Source: Deltaproteobacteria bacterium (GTDB lineage Bacteria; Desulfobacterota; Syntrophia; Syntrophales; Smithellaceae). Taken from it: a stretch of DNA of 64,000 nt. The notes beneath the pieces are model-generated. The model had not been told where the DNA came from and searched no databases. It saw only the letters and a list, made by a program, of their open reading frames with translations. The stretch is from NCBI GenBank assembly GCA_012729055.1, contig JAAYDW010000057.1:62001-126000 (forward strand), read 5' to 3'. A program made the position numbers and the translations under genes. The stretch's first letter is position 1. Each line of letters begins with the position of its first letter. This document shows, piece after piece, positions 19,717 to 26,334 of the stretch.

Positions 19717-21000
19717 CTAGAGATCTTGAATCGTCCTGTCGCAGGCGTCCAGAGTCCGTTCCATATCTTCCGGTGAATGGCTGAAGGATAAAAAACCCGC
19801 TTCGAATTGCGACGGAGCCAGCCAGACGCCGTTTCGGATCATGCCGTGAAAAAAGCGGGCATAAAGAGCGGTGTCCGATTGGAGCGCGCCGGCAAAGTTG
19901 TTGACAGGGCCTTCCTGGAAAAAGAGCGTGAACATCGAATCCATCCGGTTGAGGCAGACGGGAATGCCTTTTGCCGCAAATAGGTTGATCATCTCCCGGC
20001 CCAGCCCGGCGGCCCGCTCCGCCAGAGAAGAAAACGCGTCTGCCCGGGCGCGCAGAAGGGTGAGCGTCGCAATGCCGGCGCTCATGGCCAGCGGATTGCC
20101 CGAGAGGGTTCCGGCCTGGTAGACGTCGCCCGCAGGCGCCAGTTTTTCCATGAACTGTTTTTTTCCGCCCAGAGCGCCCACCGGCAGGCCGCCGCCGATG
20201 ATCTTGCCCAGGCAGGTCAGGTCCGGTTCAATGCCGATCCGGTTCTGATAGCCGCCGAAGGAAAAGCGAAAGCCCGTGATCACCTCATCGAAAATCAGCA
20301 CGATGCCGTTTTTTTCGGTGAGTTCGCGGAGCCTTTTCAGAAAGCCTTCCTGAGGAAGCACGACGCCCATGTTGCCCGCAACCGGCTCGACGATCACCGC
20401 CGCCAGTTGCGGGGCGTAGCCCTCGACGGCGCTTTCCAAAGCGCCGATGTCGTTGTAGGGAAGGCTGAGTGTGAGCCGGGCAAGTTCCTCGGGAATGCCG
20501 GGAGAACCCGGAATGCCCAGGGTGGCCACGCCGGAGCCGGCTTTGATGAGCAGCGAATCCGCATGTCCGTGGTAGCAGCCGTCGAATTTGACGATTCCGC
20601 TGCGGCCCGTGCAGCCGCGGGCCAGGCGGATCGCCGTCATTGCGGCTTCCGTGCCGGAGCTCGTCATCCGCACGGATTCGATCGAGGGGATCGCCGCGCA
20701 AATCAGACGGGCCATGGCCGTCTCGGCTTCGGTGGGCGCGCCGAAACTTGTTCCCCGCTCGGCGGCGCGGCAAATCGCGGCGGTGACTTCGGGATGGGCG
20801 TGTCCCAGGATCATTGGGCCCCAGGAAAGGACGTAATCGATGTATTCCTTTCCATCGGTGTCGAAGATTTTACTGCCGCTGGCGCGGGAGACGAAAACAG
20901 GGTTCCCGCCCACCGATTTCCAGGCGCGCACCGGCGAGTTGACGCCTCCGGCAATGAGCTCACTGGCGGCGACAAACGGATCGAATTTTTCAGATGTCAT
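19717..21000 (-). CDS. hemL: Glutamate-1-semialdehyde 2,1-aminomutase
   Basis: PLP enzyme that makes 5-aminolevulinate from glutamate-1-semialdehyde in the C5 tetrapyrrole pathway. Family marks are GGVNSPVRAWKSVGG at residues 18-32, SSGTEAAMTAIRLAR, the PLP aspartate in IFDEVITGFR, and the Schiff-base lysine in CLGKIIGGGLPVGA near residue 267. Length 427 is standard. The start codon overlaps the ahbB stop by four bases (ATGA), so both are made from one mRNA, joining early tetrapyrrole synthesis to the siroheme-dependent heme branch. Confidence 0.95.
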   Translation of the reverse strand: MTSEKFDPFVAASELIAGGVNSPVRAWKSVGGNPVFVSRASGSKIFDTDGKEYIDYVLSWGPMILGHAHPEVTAAICRAAERGTSFGAPTEAETAMARLICAAIPSIESVRMTSSGTEAAMTAIRLARGCTGRSGIVKFDGCYHGHADSLLIKAGSGVATLGIPGSPGIPEELARLTLSLPYNDIGALESAVEGYAPQLAAVIVEPVAGNMGVVLPQEGFLKRLRELTEKNGIVLIFDEVITGFRFSFGGYQNRIGIEPDLTCLGKIIGGGLPVGALGGKKQFMEKLAPAGDVYQAGTLSGNPLAMSAGIATLTLLRARADAFSSLAERAAGLGREMINLFAAKGIPVCLNRMDSMFTLFFQEGPVNNFAGALQSDTALYARFFHGMIRNGVWLAPSQFEAGFLSFSHSPEDMERTLDACDRTIQDL

Positions 21001-21467
21001 TCAAAGTACTCCGGAGATGTTTTTTTGTATTCCTGCAGGCTTTCCAGGATCAGAAAATCCGGGCATTGCACGGCTTGCGCCATTTGCGCGATCAGGACGG
21101 CGGGCGCTTCCCGGCGCGAATGCAGCATGGTGAAGAGCGTGTAGCGGCCCTGGAAAGCGGGTGATCTCTCATAGCAGTGGGAGATAAACGGCAGCGACGC
21201 AAAGCGGCGTCCCGTTTCTTCCATCTTGCCGGGCGGCACGGCCCACATCACGAGCGCGTTTTTTTCGTATCCCGCTTTCTGGTGCCGTACGATGGCGCCG
21301 AACTTGCGAAGGATGCCTTCGCGGGACAGTTCTTTAATCCAGTTGATCAGCTCTCCGCCGGTCAGGCCGCAGGTCTCAGCGATTGCCGCAAAAGGTCTGG
21401 CGCAAAGCGGAATGTCCCGCTGAAGAATGCCGGCCGCTCTTTTCTGCGGCATTGTGAATATTTTCAT
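20997..21467 (-). CDS. ahbB: Siroheme decarboxylase subunit (AhbB-like, Lrp/AsnC fold)
   Basis: 156 residues with an AsnC-type winged helix (about 10-60) followed by the ferredoxin-like domain. Marks that separate it from plain Lrp regulators and point to AhbA/AhbB are DIPLCARPFAAIA, RKFGAIVRHQKAGY and SHCYERSPAFQGRYTLF. AhbA and AhbB decarboxylate siroheme to 12,18-didecarboxysiroheme in the alternative heme route of sulfate reducers, archaea and related anaerobes. The partner subunit, AhbC and AhbD are not in the window. Translationally coupled to hemL. An alternative reading as an Lrp-type regulator is less likely because of the histidine-rich central motif. Confidence 0.8.
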   Translation of the reverse strand: MKIFTMPQKRAAGILQRDIPLCARPFAAIAETCGLTGGELINWIKELSREGILRKFGAIVRHQKAGYEKNALVMWAVPPGKMEETGRRFASLPFISHCYERSPAFQGRYTLFTMLHSRREAPAVLIAQMAQAVQCPDFLILESLQEYKKTSPEYFE

Positions 21468-21478
21468 GGGGATTGTTC

Positions 21479-21498
21479 TTATCCTGCTTGCCGGATAA
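21479..21498. promoter_or_regulatory. Inverted repeat upstream of ahbB-hemL
   Basis: TTATCC-N8-GGATAA lies just ahead of ahbB. It could be an operator in the ahbB/atpE divergent region, but the arms are only 6 bp and could occur by chance. Confidence 0.25.
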
Positions 21499-21540
21499 AA
21501 TCAAGAAAGGCGTTCATCGAAAAATATTTTGAAAAATATC

Positions 21541-21569
21541 TTGACAATTGGTTTTGTGACCGTTAAAAA
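21541..21569 (+). promoter_or_regulatory. Promoter of atpE
   Basis: TTGACA (21541-21546), 17 bp, TAAAAA followed by T (21564-21569). It gives atpE its own transcript with a leader of about 115 nt. The leader holds a consensus AAAGGAGG (21606-21613) that is not followed by a usable start codon, and the true AGGAGG site is just before ATG 21691. Confidence 0.65.
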
Positions 21570-21690
21570 TAGCCTCAAATGACCGGCAGTCGTTAAATCC
21601 AGAAGAAAGGAGGAAAATCAGGAAAACAAAGCATACATAACGCTTCCGGGCACAAGTGTTGTCAAAATAAAAATTCAGGAGGCTGTATCC

Positions 21691-22074
21691 ATGAAGAAGA
21701 GTTTGGTTTATTCCGTACTGGCGATGGTGTTGGTGATTGTTTCTGCTCCGTTTGTTCTGGCGGCTGGTCCCGAAGCGGCGGCTGGCGCTGCAACGGGCGG
21801 CGTTGATTACACAAAGGCGATCGTGATCGGTTGCGCTCTTCTGGGCGCCGGTTTTGCCATCGGTATCGGTGCGGTCGGCGCCGGCCTTGGTCTGGGGCAG
21901 GCGACAAGCGGTGCGTCCAACGCGGTGGGCAGAAACCCCGAAGCGCAGGGTAAAGTAATGTTAACCATGATGGTTGGTATGGCCATGACCGAATCCGTCG
22001 CCATTTACGCTCTGGTTATTTCTCTGGTCATGCTGTTCGCCAATCCTTTAGTGAAACTGGTTGGCCTGGGCTAA
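21691..22074 (+). CDS. atpE: ATP synthase F0 subunit c
   Basis: Rotor-ring proteolipid, 127 residues with a cleavable-looking N-terminal signal (to about residue 24) as in other deltaproteobacterial c subunits. Two membrane helices flank the polar loop GRNPEAQG (Arg81). The ion-carrying carboxylate is Glu101 in MAMTESVAIYALV. Ser102 next to it matches the Ser of Na+-type rings, but the position of the Na+-type Gln (13 residues before the loop Arg) is Leu here, with a Gln at -11 instead, so the coupling ion is ambiguous. Monocistronic, with its own promoter and terminator, away from and opposite to atpB. Confidence 0.93.
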   Translation: MKKSLVYSVLAMVLVIVSAPFVLAAGPEAAAGAATGGVDYTKAIVIGCALLGAGFAIGIGAVGAGLGLGQATSGASNAVGRNPEAQGKVMLTMMVGMAMTESVAIYALVISLVMLFANPLVKLVGLG

Positions 22075-22100
22075 TCGCCGATAATCAGGTATCTTAAACA

Positions 22101-22144
22101 AAGGGAGAAGAAGCAAATAACAAAGGACTTCTTCTCCCTTTTCT
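22101..22144. terminator. Bidirectional terminator between atpE and the VOR operon
   Basis: An 11-bp perfect stem GGGAGAAGAAG / CTTCTTCTCCC (22103-22113 with 22128-22138) is followed by TTTTCTT on the plus strand and preceded by AAA. It ends both atpE and the minus-strand operon. Confidence 0.85.
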
Positions 22145-22566
22145 TATTCTTCCGTAACGATTTTTCCGCGCAGCACTTTTGTTTCCGACCGCCTGTGTTT
22201 GGCCGTGAGAATTTTTTCCTGGGCGCGCTTGCTTCTCTTCCTTTTTTGCCTACGGATTTTCTCGATTTTTTCCTTTTCGGAAGCGGCGAATCCCTTTTGC
22301 CGCTGTTCGATTTTATCGAGCAGCAGGCGTCGGGCCAGAAAGCGGTTTAAGGTCTGGGACCTTTCCTGCTGGCATTTGACGGACAAACCGGTGGGAAGAT
22401 GGACCAGGTGGACGCACGAGGAACTCTTGTTGACTTTTTGCCCGCCGGGACCGGAGGAGCGGACGAACGATTCCTCAAAATCGTTTTCGGAAACGCCCAG
22501 GTCCTGCATCCTCAGGGCGAGCGCCTTTTCTTTATCCGCGGATACCGGCATGGACGGTTTCCCCAA
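22144..22566 (-). CDS. Class-I release-factor-like protein (GGQ domain only)
   Basis: A 140-residue protein holding just the peptidyl-tRNA hydrolysis domain of release factors: RSSGPGGQKVNKSSS at about residues 36-50 has the catalytic GGQ. The C terminus is a long, very basic helix (RRQKRKRSKRAQEK), as in ArfB/YaeJ and the C12orf65-type rescue factors that enter stalled ribosomes and free the nascent chain. It lacks codon-recognition domains. It is the last gene of the VOR operon, 15 bp after the ACT gene. A ribosome-rescue role is inferred from domain layout only. Confidence 0.75.
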   Translation of the reverse strand: MGKPSMPVSADKEKALALRMQDLGVSENDFEESFVRSSGPGGQKVNKSSSCVHLVHLPTGLSVKCQQERSQTLNRFLARRLLLDKIEQRQKGFAASEKEKIEKIRRQKRKRSKRAQEKILTAKHRRSETKVLRGKIVTEE

Positions 22567-22581
22567 AAAAGAGCAAAAGAA

Positions 22582-23013
22582 TTAAGGGATGGCGTATATT
22601 TCGTCTTCAATCAGATGAATCCAGTTCTCGGTTAAGATTGCTTTGGCTTCTTCAAGCTTGTCCACGCCGATAATGACGATGGTTTCCTTGCCGATGCGGT
22701 TGACGGTGGTGTACAGGTAGAGAATATTGATCTCGGCCTCGGCCAGGGGATTCAAAATAGCATTGATGCCGCCCGCGTGCAGGGGAACTTCCGCGGCCAG
22801 CACCGTCGTGACTTCGAAATTGAAATTGAAACTGCTCAAGAGCGCCGCTGCCCGGTCGGGATCGTTGACAACAAGACGCACGCGGCTGTCGTGTGCGATA
22901 CTGGCGGCCGACACGGCGATCCGGCCGATATCCTCCGTGTCGAGCGTATGGGTGAGTTGGGCAAAAGAGCCGGGAACGTTGTCTAATAGAACAGAGATTT
23001 GTTTGACGGCCAT
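22582..23013 (-). CDS. Tandem ACT-domain protein
   Basis: 143 residues made of two ACT domains: the first begins KQISVLLDNVPGSFAQL (residues 4-20), the second about residue 72 with HAGGINAILNPLAEAEINILYLY. ACT domains usually bind amino acids and regulate metabolic enzymes. There is no catalytic domain. Its place inside the operon of a 2-oxoacid:ferredoxin oxidoreductase, 13 bp after the gamma subunit, fits a branched-chain or aromatic amino-acid sensor for that pathway, which is an inference. Similar stand-alone ACT proteins occur next to indolepyruvate or VOR operons and phenylacetate-CoA ligases in anaerobes. Confidence 0.8.
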   Translation of the reverse strand: MAVKQISVLLDNVPGSFAQLTHTLDTEDIGRIAVSAASIAHDSRVRLVVNDPDRAAALLSSFNFNFEVTTVLAAEVPLHAGGINAILNPLAEAEINILYLYTTVNRIGKETIVIIGVDKLEEAKAILTENWIHLIEDEIYAIP

Positions 23014-23025
23014 AGGGTATCCTTC

Positions 23026-23565
23026 TTAATCCTTGACATAGTCGAATCCGGCGACGAAGGCTTTACGGTTGATTTCCGCAAGGGACTTTTTCCGGCTGCC
23101 CATGATCGCCTCCAGACTCTTTAAATAAATATCGGGCGCTACGATTTGTGATTTCTTGATAAAGGCGCCCATCATGACGATATTGGTCGCGCGGCTGTTG
23201 CCCAGATCCTGGGCCATGTCGGTACAGGGAATGCAAAGGCTCTGAACATCCCGACGCAGGGGGCGGTCCTCGATGATCGATGAGTTGATAAAGATCGTTC
23301 CTCCCGACGTGACCTTGTTCTGAAAGGAAAACAGAGCGGGCGAACTCATGACCACCAGGTAATCCGGCTCCGACGCCACGGGCGAGGCGATTTCCTCATC
23401 ACCCATTGCCACCGTGCAGTTGGCCGTTCCGCCCCGCATCTCCGCGCCGTAAGCGGGAAGATAGGTGACATGCAGTCCTTTGTTCATGGCGGCGTTCGCC
23501 AGACTGATGCCCATCATTAAAACGCCCTGACCGCCGAATCCGGAGAAAAATGCCTTGATAATCAT
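23026..23565 (-). CDS. 2-oxoacid:ferredoxin oxidoreductase, gamma subunit
   Basis: Gamma (CoA/catalytic accessory) subunit of the four-subunit VOR/KOR type, 179 residues. The N terminus has the family signature FFSGFGGQGVLMMG (residues 6-19), followed by YLPAYGAEMRGGTANC. Start codon overlaps the stop of the TPP subunit by four bases. Together with the alpha, TPP and ferredoxin subunits it oxidises a 2-oxoacid to acyl-CoA while reducing ferredoxin, or works in reverse. Confidence 0.88.
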   Translation of the reverse strand: MIIKAFFSGFGGQGVLMMGISLANAAMNKGLHVTYLPAYGAEMRGGTANCTVAMGDEEIASPVASEPDYLVVMSSPALFSFQNKVTSGGTIFINSSIIEDRPLRRDVQSLCIPCTDMAQDLGNSRATNIVMMGAFIKKSQIVAPDIYLKSLEAIMGSRKKSLAEINRKAFVAGFDYVKD

Positions 23566-24335
23566 GACCGGCCCTCCGCCGCTTTCTTGAGCGCGGCAAT
23601 CTCGTCTTTATAGATGCCGGGGGGGAATTCTTTGGCCAGAACGTCGTCGATCCATTTGCAGGAATCGACGGAAGACATTTTCCAGTTGGTCGGACACATG
23701 GAAAGCACTTCGATCATGGAGAAACCCAGCCCGTCGAGCTGGCATTGAAACGCTTTTTTGATGGCCTTCTTGGTTTTGTTGACGCCGGCCGGAGAGCTGA
23801 CCGAACATCTTTCCAGGTACGTCACGCCGCCGATCTTGGAAAAAATTTCACTGACCTTGACGGGGTAGCCGTCCAGCCTCTGCTGGCGGCCGGCCGGACT
23901 GGTGGTGGTTTTCTGGTTCAGCATGGTGGTCGGCGCCATCTGGCCGCCCGTCATACCGTACACGGCGTTGTTGATGAAAATTACGGTGATGTTTTCCCCG
24001 CGGTTGGCGGCGTGAAAGCTTTCCGCCATGCCGATGGCGGCCAGGTCGCCGTCGCCCTGATAAGAAAACACGACGCGGTCAGGCAGCGAGCGCTTGATGC
24101 CGGAAGCCATGGCCGGTCCGCGGCCGTGCGGCGCTTCAATCATATCGACATCGAAGTAATTATAGGCCAGAACCGCGCAGCCGGCCGGGGGCACGCCGAT
24201 CGTGATGCCCCGGATGCCCATTTCATCGATGACTTCACAGGCGATGCGGTGAACGATGCTGTGGCCGCAGCCCGGGCAATAATGAAAAATACTGTGCTTC
24301 AGACTCTGAGGATGTTGAAAAACGATTTTTGCCAT
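23562..24335 (-). CDS. 2-oxoacid:ferredoxin oxidoreductase, TPP-binding subunit
   Basis: Thiamine-pyrophosphate subunit. The TPP site is GDGDLAAIGM through VIFINNAVYGMTGGQ (the GDG...NN motif, about residues 90-125), and the N-terminal YCPGCGHSIVHR is typical of KorB/VorA proteins. The start is taken at ATG 24335 (AAGGA upstream, 257 residues) because the family begins this way; an ATG at 24371 overlapping the alpha-subunit stop gives 12 extra residues and cannot be excluded. The narrow family similarity (VorB-type alpha next door) suggests 3-methyl-2-oxobutanoate or a related branched or general 2-oxoacid as substrate. Confidence 0.88.
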   Translation of the reverse strand: MAKIVFQHPQSLKHSIFHYCPGCGHSIVHRIACEVIDEMGIRGITIGVPPAGCAVLAYNYFDVDMIEAPHGRGPAMASGIKRSLPDRVVFSYQGDGDLAAIGMAESFHAANRGENITVIFINNAVYGMTGGQMAPTTMLNQKTTTSPAGRQQRLDGYPVKVSEIFSKIGGVTYLERCSVSSPAGVNKTKKAIKKAFQCQLDGLGFSMIEVLSMCPTNWKMSSVDSCKWIDDVLAKEFPPGIYKDEIAALKKAAEGRS

Positions 24336-24367
24336 ATCAATGGAATCCTTCTTAAAACGGTCGCCCG

Positions 24368-25426
24368 TCAATCTATCTTGTTGTAAAATTTGGCCACGAC
24401 GTTGGCCAGTTCTGCGGGCGTCGGCACTGCGCCGCCGGGGCGTCCGTGAAAGTCGATGTTGGCGTAACCCTGAAGCGCAAGACGGACGTCTTCGAGCATC
24501 TGGCCGGTGCTCATTTCAAAAACCAGAAAATTCTTGACTCGCGAAGACAGGGACCGCAGCTTCAGTTCCGGAAAAGGCCAGAGGGTGATGGGTCGGAAAA
24601 GACCGACTTTCAGACCGTGGTCCCGCAGCCTTTTGATGGCTCCCTTGGCGATCCGCGCGGCCGTGCCGTATGCGACAATCACCATTTCCGCGTCCGAGAT
24701 CAGATATTCCTCGTGGCGCGTTTCGTGCTGAGCGATGACCGCGTACTTCCGCGCCAGTTTCCAATTGTGTCCCTCGCTGTCGATGGGATCCAGAAGCAGG
24801 CCGCGGATGAATTTGCTTTTGCCGCTGCCCGCGCCGCGCAGCATGAATTTTTCCGGGTAATTCCGGGGATTGGGTTTTTTGAAAATGACCGGCTCCATCA
24901 TCTGGCCCATCATGCCGTCGGCCAGGATCATGACCGGCGTGCGGTATTGATCCGCCAGATCAAACGCATCCATGGTCAGATCCGCCAGTTCCTGGCCCGT
25001 GGCCGGACCCAGAACGATCGTCCGATAATCGCCGTGGCCGCCGCCGCGGGTGGCCTGAAAATAATCACCCTGGGCAGGCCTAATGTTGCCCAGTCCGGGG
25101 CCGCCCCGCATGATGTTGACGATGAGGCCGGGAAGTTCGCAGGCGGCCATGGAGGATATGCCTTCCTGTTTCAGGGAGATGCCCGGGCTGGAGGACGACG
25201 TCATGACCCTGAGACCGGCGGCGCTGGCGCCGGCGATCATGTTGATGGCGGCGATCTCGCTTTCGGACTGAATGAAGACGCCTCCCTCGATGCTGCGGAT
25301 ATGCTCGGCCATGTATTCGGTCAGTTCATTCTGGGGTGTTATCGGGTAACCGGCGTAAAAACGGCAACCCGCGCGGATGGCCGCTTCGCCGATAATGTTG
25401 TTTCCTGACATCAGTACTTTATTCAC
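24368..25426 (-). CDS. vorB: 2-oxoacid:ferredoxin oxidoreductase, alpha subunit (VorB type)
   Basis: Pyrimidine-binding and transketolase C-like subunit, 352 residues. It opens KVLMSGNNIIGEAAIRAGC, then GYPITPQNELTEYM, SSSSPGISLKQEGIS and MRGGPGLG, all close to the VorB family (3-methyl-2-oxobutanoate:ferredoxin oxidoreductase). Substrate assignment from sequence alone is uncertain: KOR and VOR enzymes of this type are easily confused. It overlaps the ferredoxin gene by 8 bp upstream and the possible upstream start of the TPP subunit by 4 bp. The operon would deliver reduced ferredoxin from amino-acid-derived 2-oxoacids, or consume it for biosynthesis. Confidence 0.88.
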   Translation of the reverse strand: MNKVLMSGNNIIGEAAIRAGCRFYAGYPITPQNELTEYMAEHIRSIEGGVFIQSESEIAAINMIAGASAAGLRVMTSSSSPGISLKQEGISSMAACELPGLIVNIMRGGPGLGNIRPAQGDYFQATRGGGHGDYRTIVLGPATGQELADLTMDAFDLADQYRTPVMILADGMMGQMMEPVIFKKPNPRNYPEKFMLRGAGSGKSKFIRGLLLDPIDSEGHNWKLARKYAVIAQHETRHEEYLISDAEMVIVAYGTAARIAKGAIKRLRDHGLKVGLFRPITLWPFPELKLRSLSSRVKNFLVFEMSTGQMLEDVRLALQGYANIDFHGRPGGAVPTPAELANVVAKFYNKID

Positions 25427-25628
25427 GGTAAACCTCGATGGCTACATCCGGACACATGGTGGCGCAGATCCCGCAGCCGTTGCATTCGTTTTCTTCGTTG
25501 ACGCAGACGGGATGATAACCCTGAACATTATATTCCTTGGACGGCATGATATGCCCTTTGGGGCAGAAATGAATACAGAGATGACATTCCTTACAAAGGT
25601 CTTTGGTGATGTTGATAAATCCTTTCAC
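25419..25628 (-). CDS. 2-oxoacid:ferredoxin oxidoreductase, 2x[4Fe-4S] ferredoxin subunit
   Basis: 69-residue bacterial-type ferredoxin with two cluster motifs: CKECHLCIHFCPKG and CNGCGICATMCPD. It is the electron-exit subunit of the VOR/KOR complex and first gene of the operon. The start chosen is GTG at 25628, with AAAGGGA about 7 bases upstream; an ATG at 25694 gives 22 more residues of unlikely composition and would lie inside the promoter spacer, so it is rejected. Confidence 0.85.
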   Translation of the reverse strand: MKGFINITKDLCKECHLCIHFCPKGHIMPSKEYNVQGYHPVCVNEENECNGCGICATMCPDVAIEVYRE

Positions 25629-25682
25629 AATCCGTTTCCCTTTCGGTATTTGCGCGTGGTATTTGCGACCGGCGGCGGATGC

Positions 25683-25711
25683 TATCTTGCGCATAATGTT
25701 CAGAATGTCAA
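25683..25711 (-). promoter_or_regulatory. Promoter of the VOR operon
   Basis: Minus strand TTGACA (25711-25706) with a weak -10 (AAGATA at 17 bp, or GATAGC at 19 bp). It lies between the NusG-like gene and the ferredoxin gene, so the operon can be transcribed without reading through the NusG paralog. Confidence 0.4.
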
Positions 25712-25751
25712 GTTTTTTGTAAACGAACGAAACAGAACAGGGACGAGCGGT

Positions 25752-26252
25752 TTAAGGTTTGCAGACCTGGAATCCCTCCAGTCGGATGGCCACGGAACGC
25801 TGCAACAATTCGATGGCAACGACAAACAGCTCTTTTTCCGGATCGCTTTTAACCACAATGCCTTCGATACCCGTGAAAGGTCCGTCGATGATCCTGGCGG
25901 GTTCTCCTTCTTTTGGATACTGCATCGTGAAGATTTCCGCTTTGTGCGCGATGAGCCGCGAAATGGCCTGGATTTTTGCATCCGGCACGGGCAGGGGTTC
26001 CGTATTTTCTTTTTTCCCCAGGATCCGCACCACGCCGAACGTTTTGAGAATGGCCAGTTTGATTTCATTGGTCAGGTCGGCCTGGACAAAAAGATAACCG
26101 GGAAAGAGCGGTACGGTGATTCTTTTTTTTCGGTCTTTTCGCTTGCTCCAGACTTCTATCTCCGGTAGAAACGACGTCAGCTGCTTTTGCGTCAGACCGT
26201 TGTGGGCCTTGTATTCGTGACGGCTTTTTGTGTGGACGGCATACCACGGCAT
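25752..26252 (-). CDS. NusG-family transcription antitermination paralog (RfaH/LoaP-like)
   Basis: 166 residues: an NGN domain begins WYAVHTKSRHEYKAHNGL (residues 3-20) with the PLFPGYLFVQADL core near residue 50, and a KOW segment EGEPARIIDGPFTGIEGIV lies at about residues 115-133. NusG itself sits with secE/rplK; this divergent copy is of the specialised class that travels with RNA polymerase through one or a few long operons, usually polysaccharide or polyketide clusters. Here the next genes on its strand are the VOR operon, about 125 bp away. Its target is unknown. Confidence 0.85.
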   Translation of the reverse strand: MPWYAVHTKSRHEYKAHNGLTQKQLTSFLPEIEVWSKRKDRKKRITVPLFPGYLFVQADLTNEIKLAILKTFGVVRILGKKENTEPLPVPDAKIQAISRLIAHKAEIFTMQYPKEGEPARIIDGPFTGIEGIVVKSDPEKELFVVAIELLQRSVAIRLEGFQVCKP

Positions 26253-26334
26253 AAATAGTTTCCGTTTACAGTGCTGATGGTTTTAAAACGCCGTTTTCCT
26301 ATATGAGTTCAATGATTTTTGCAATGGGGAAAAA

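Noticed and set aside
25419-25694. Ferredoxin start at ATG 25694
   Set aside because: That codon lies inside the promoter spacer, and the 22 extra residues do not look like a ferredoxin N terminus; GTG 25628 has a better ribosome site.
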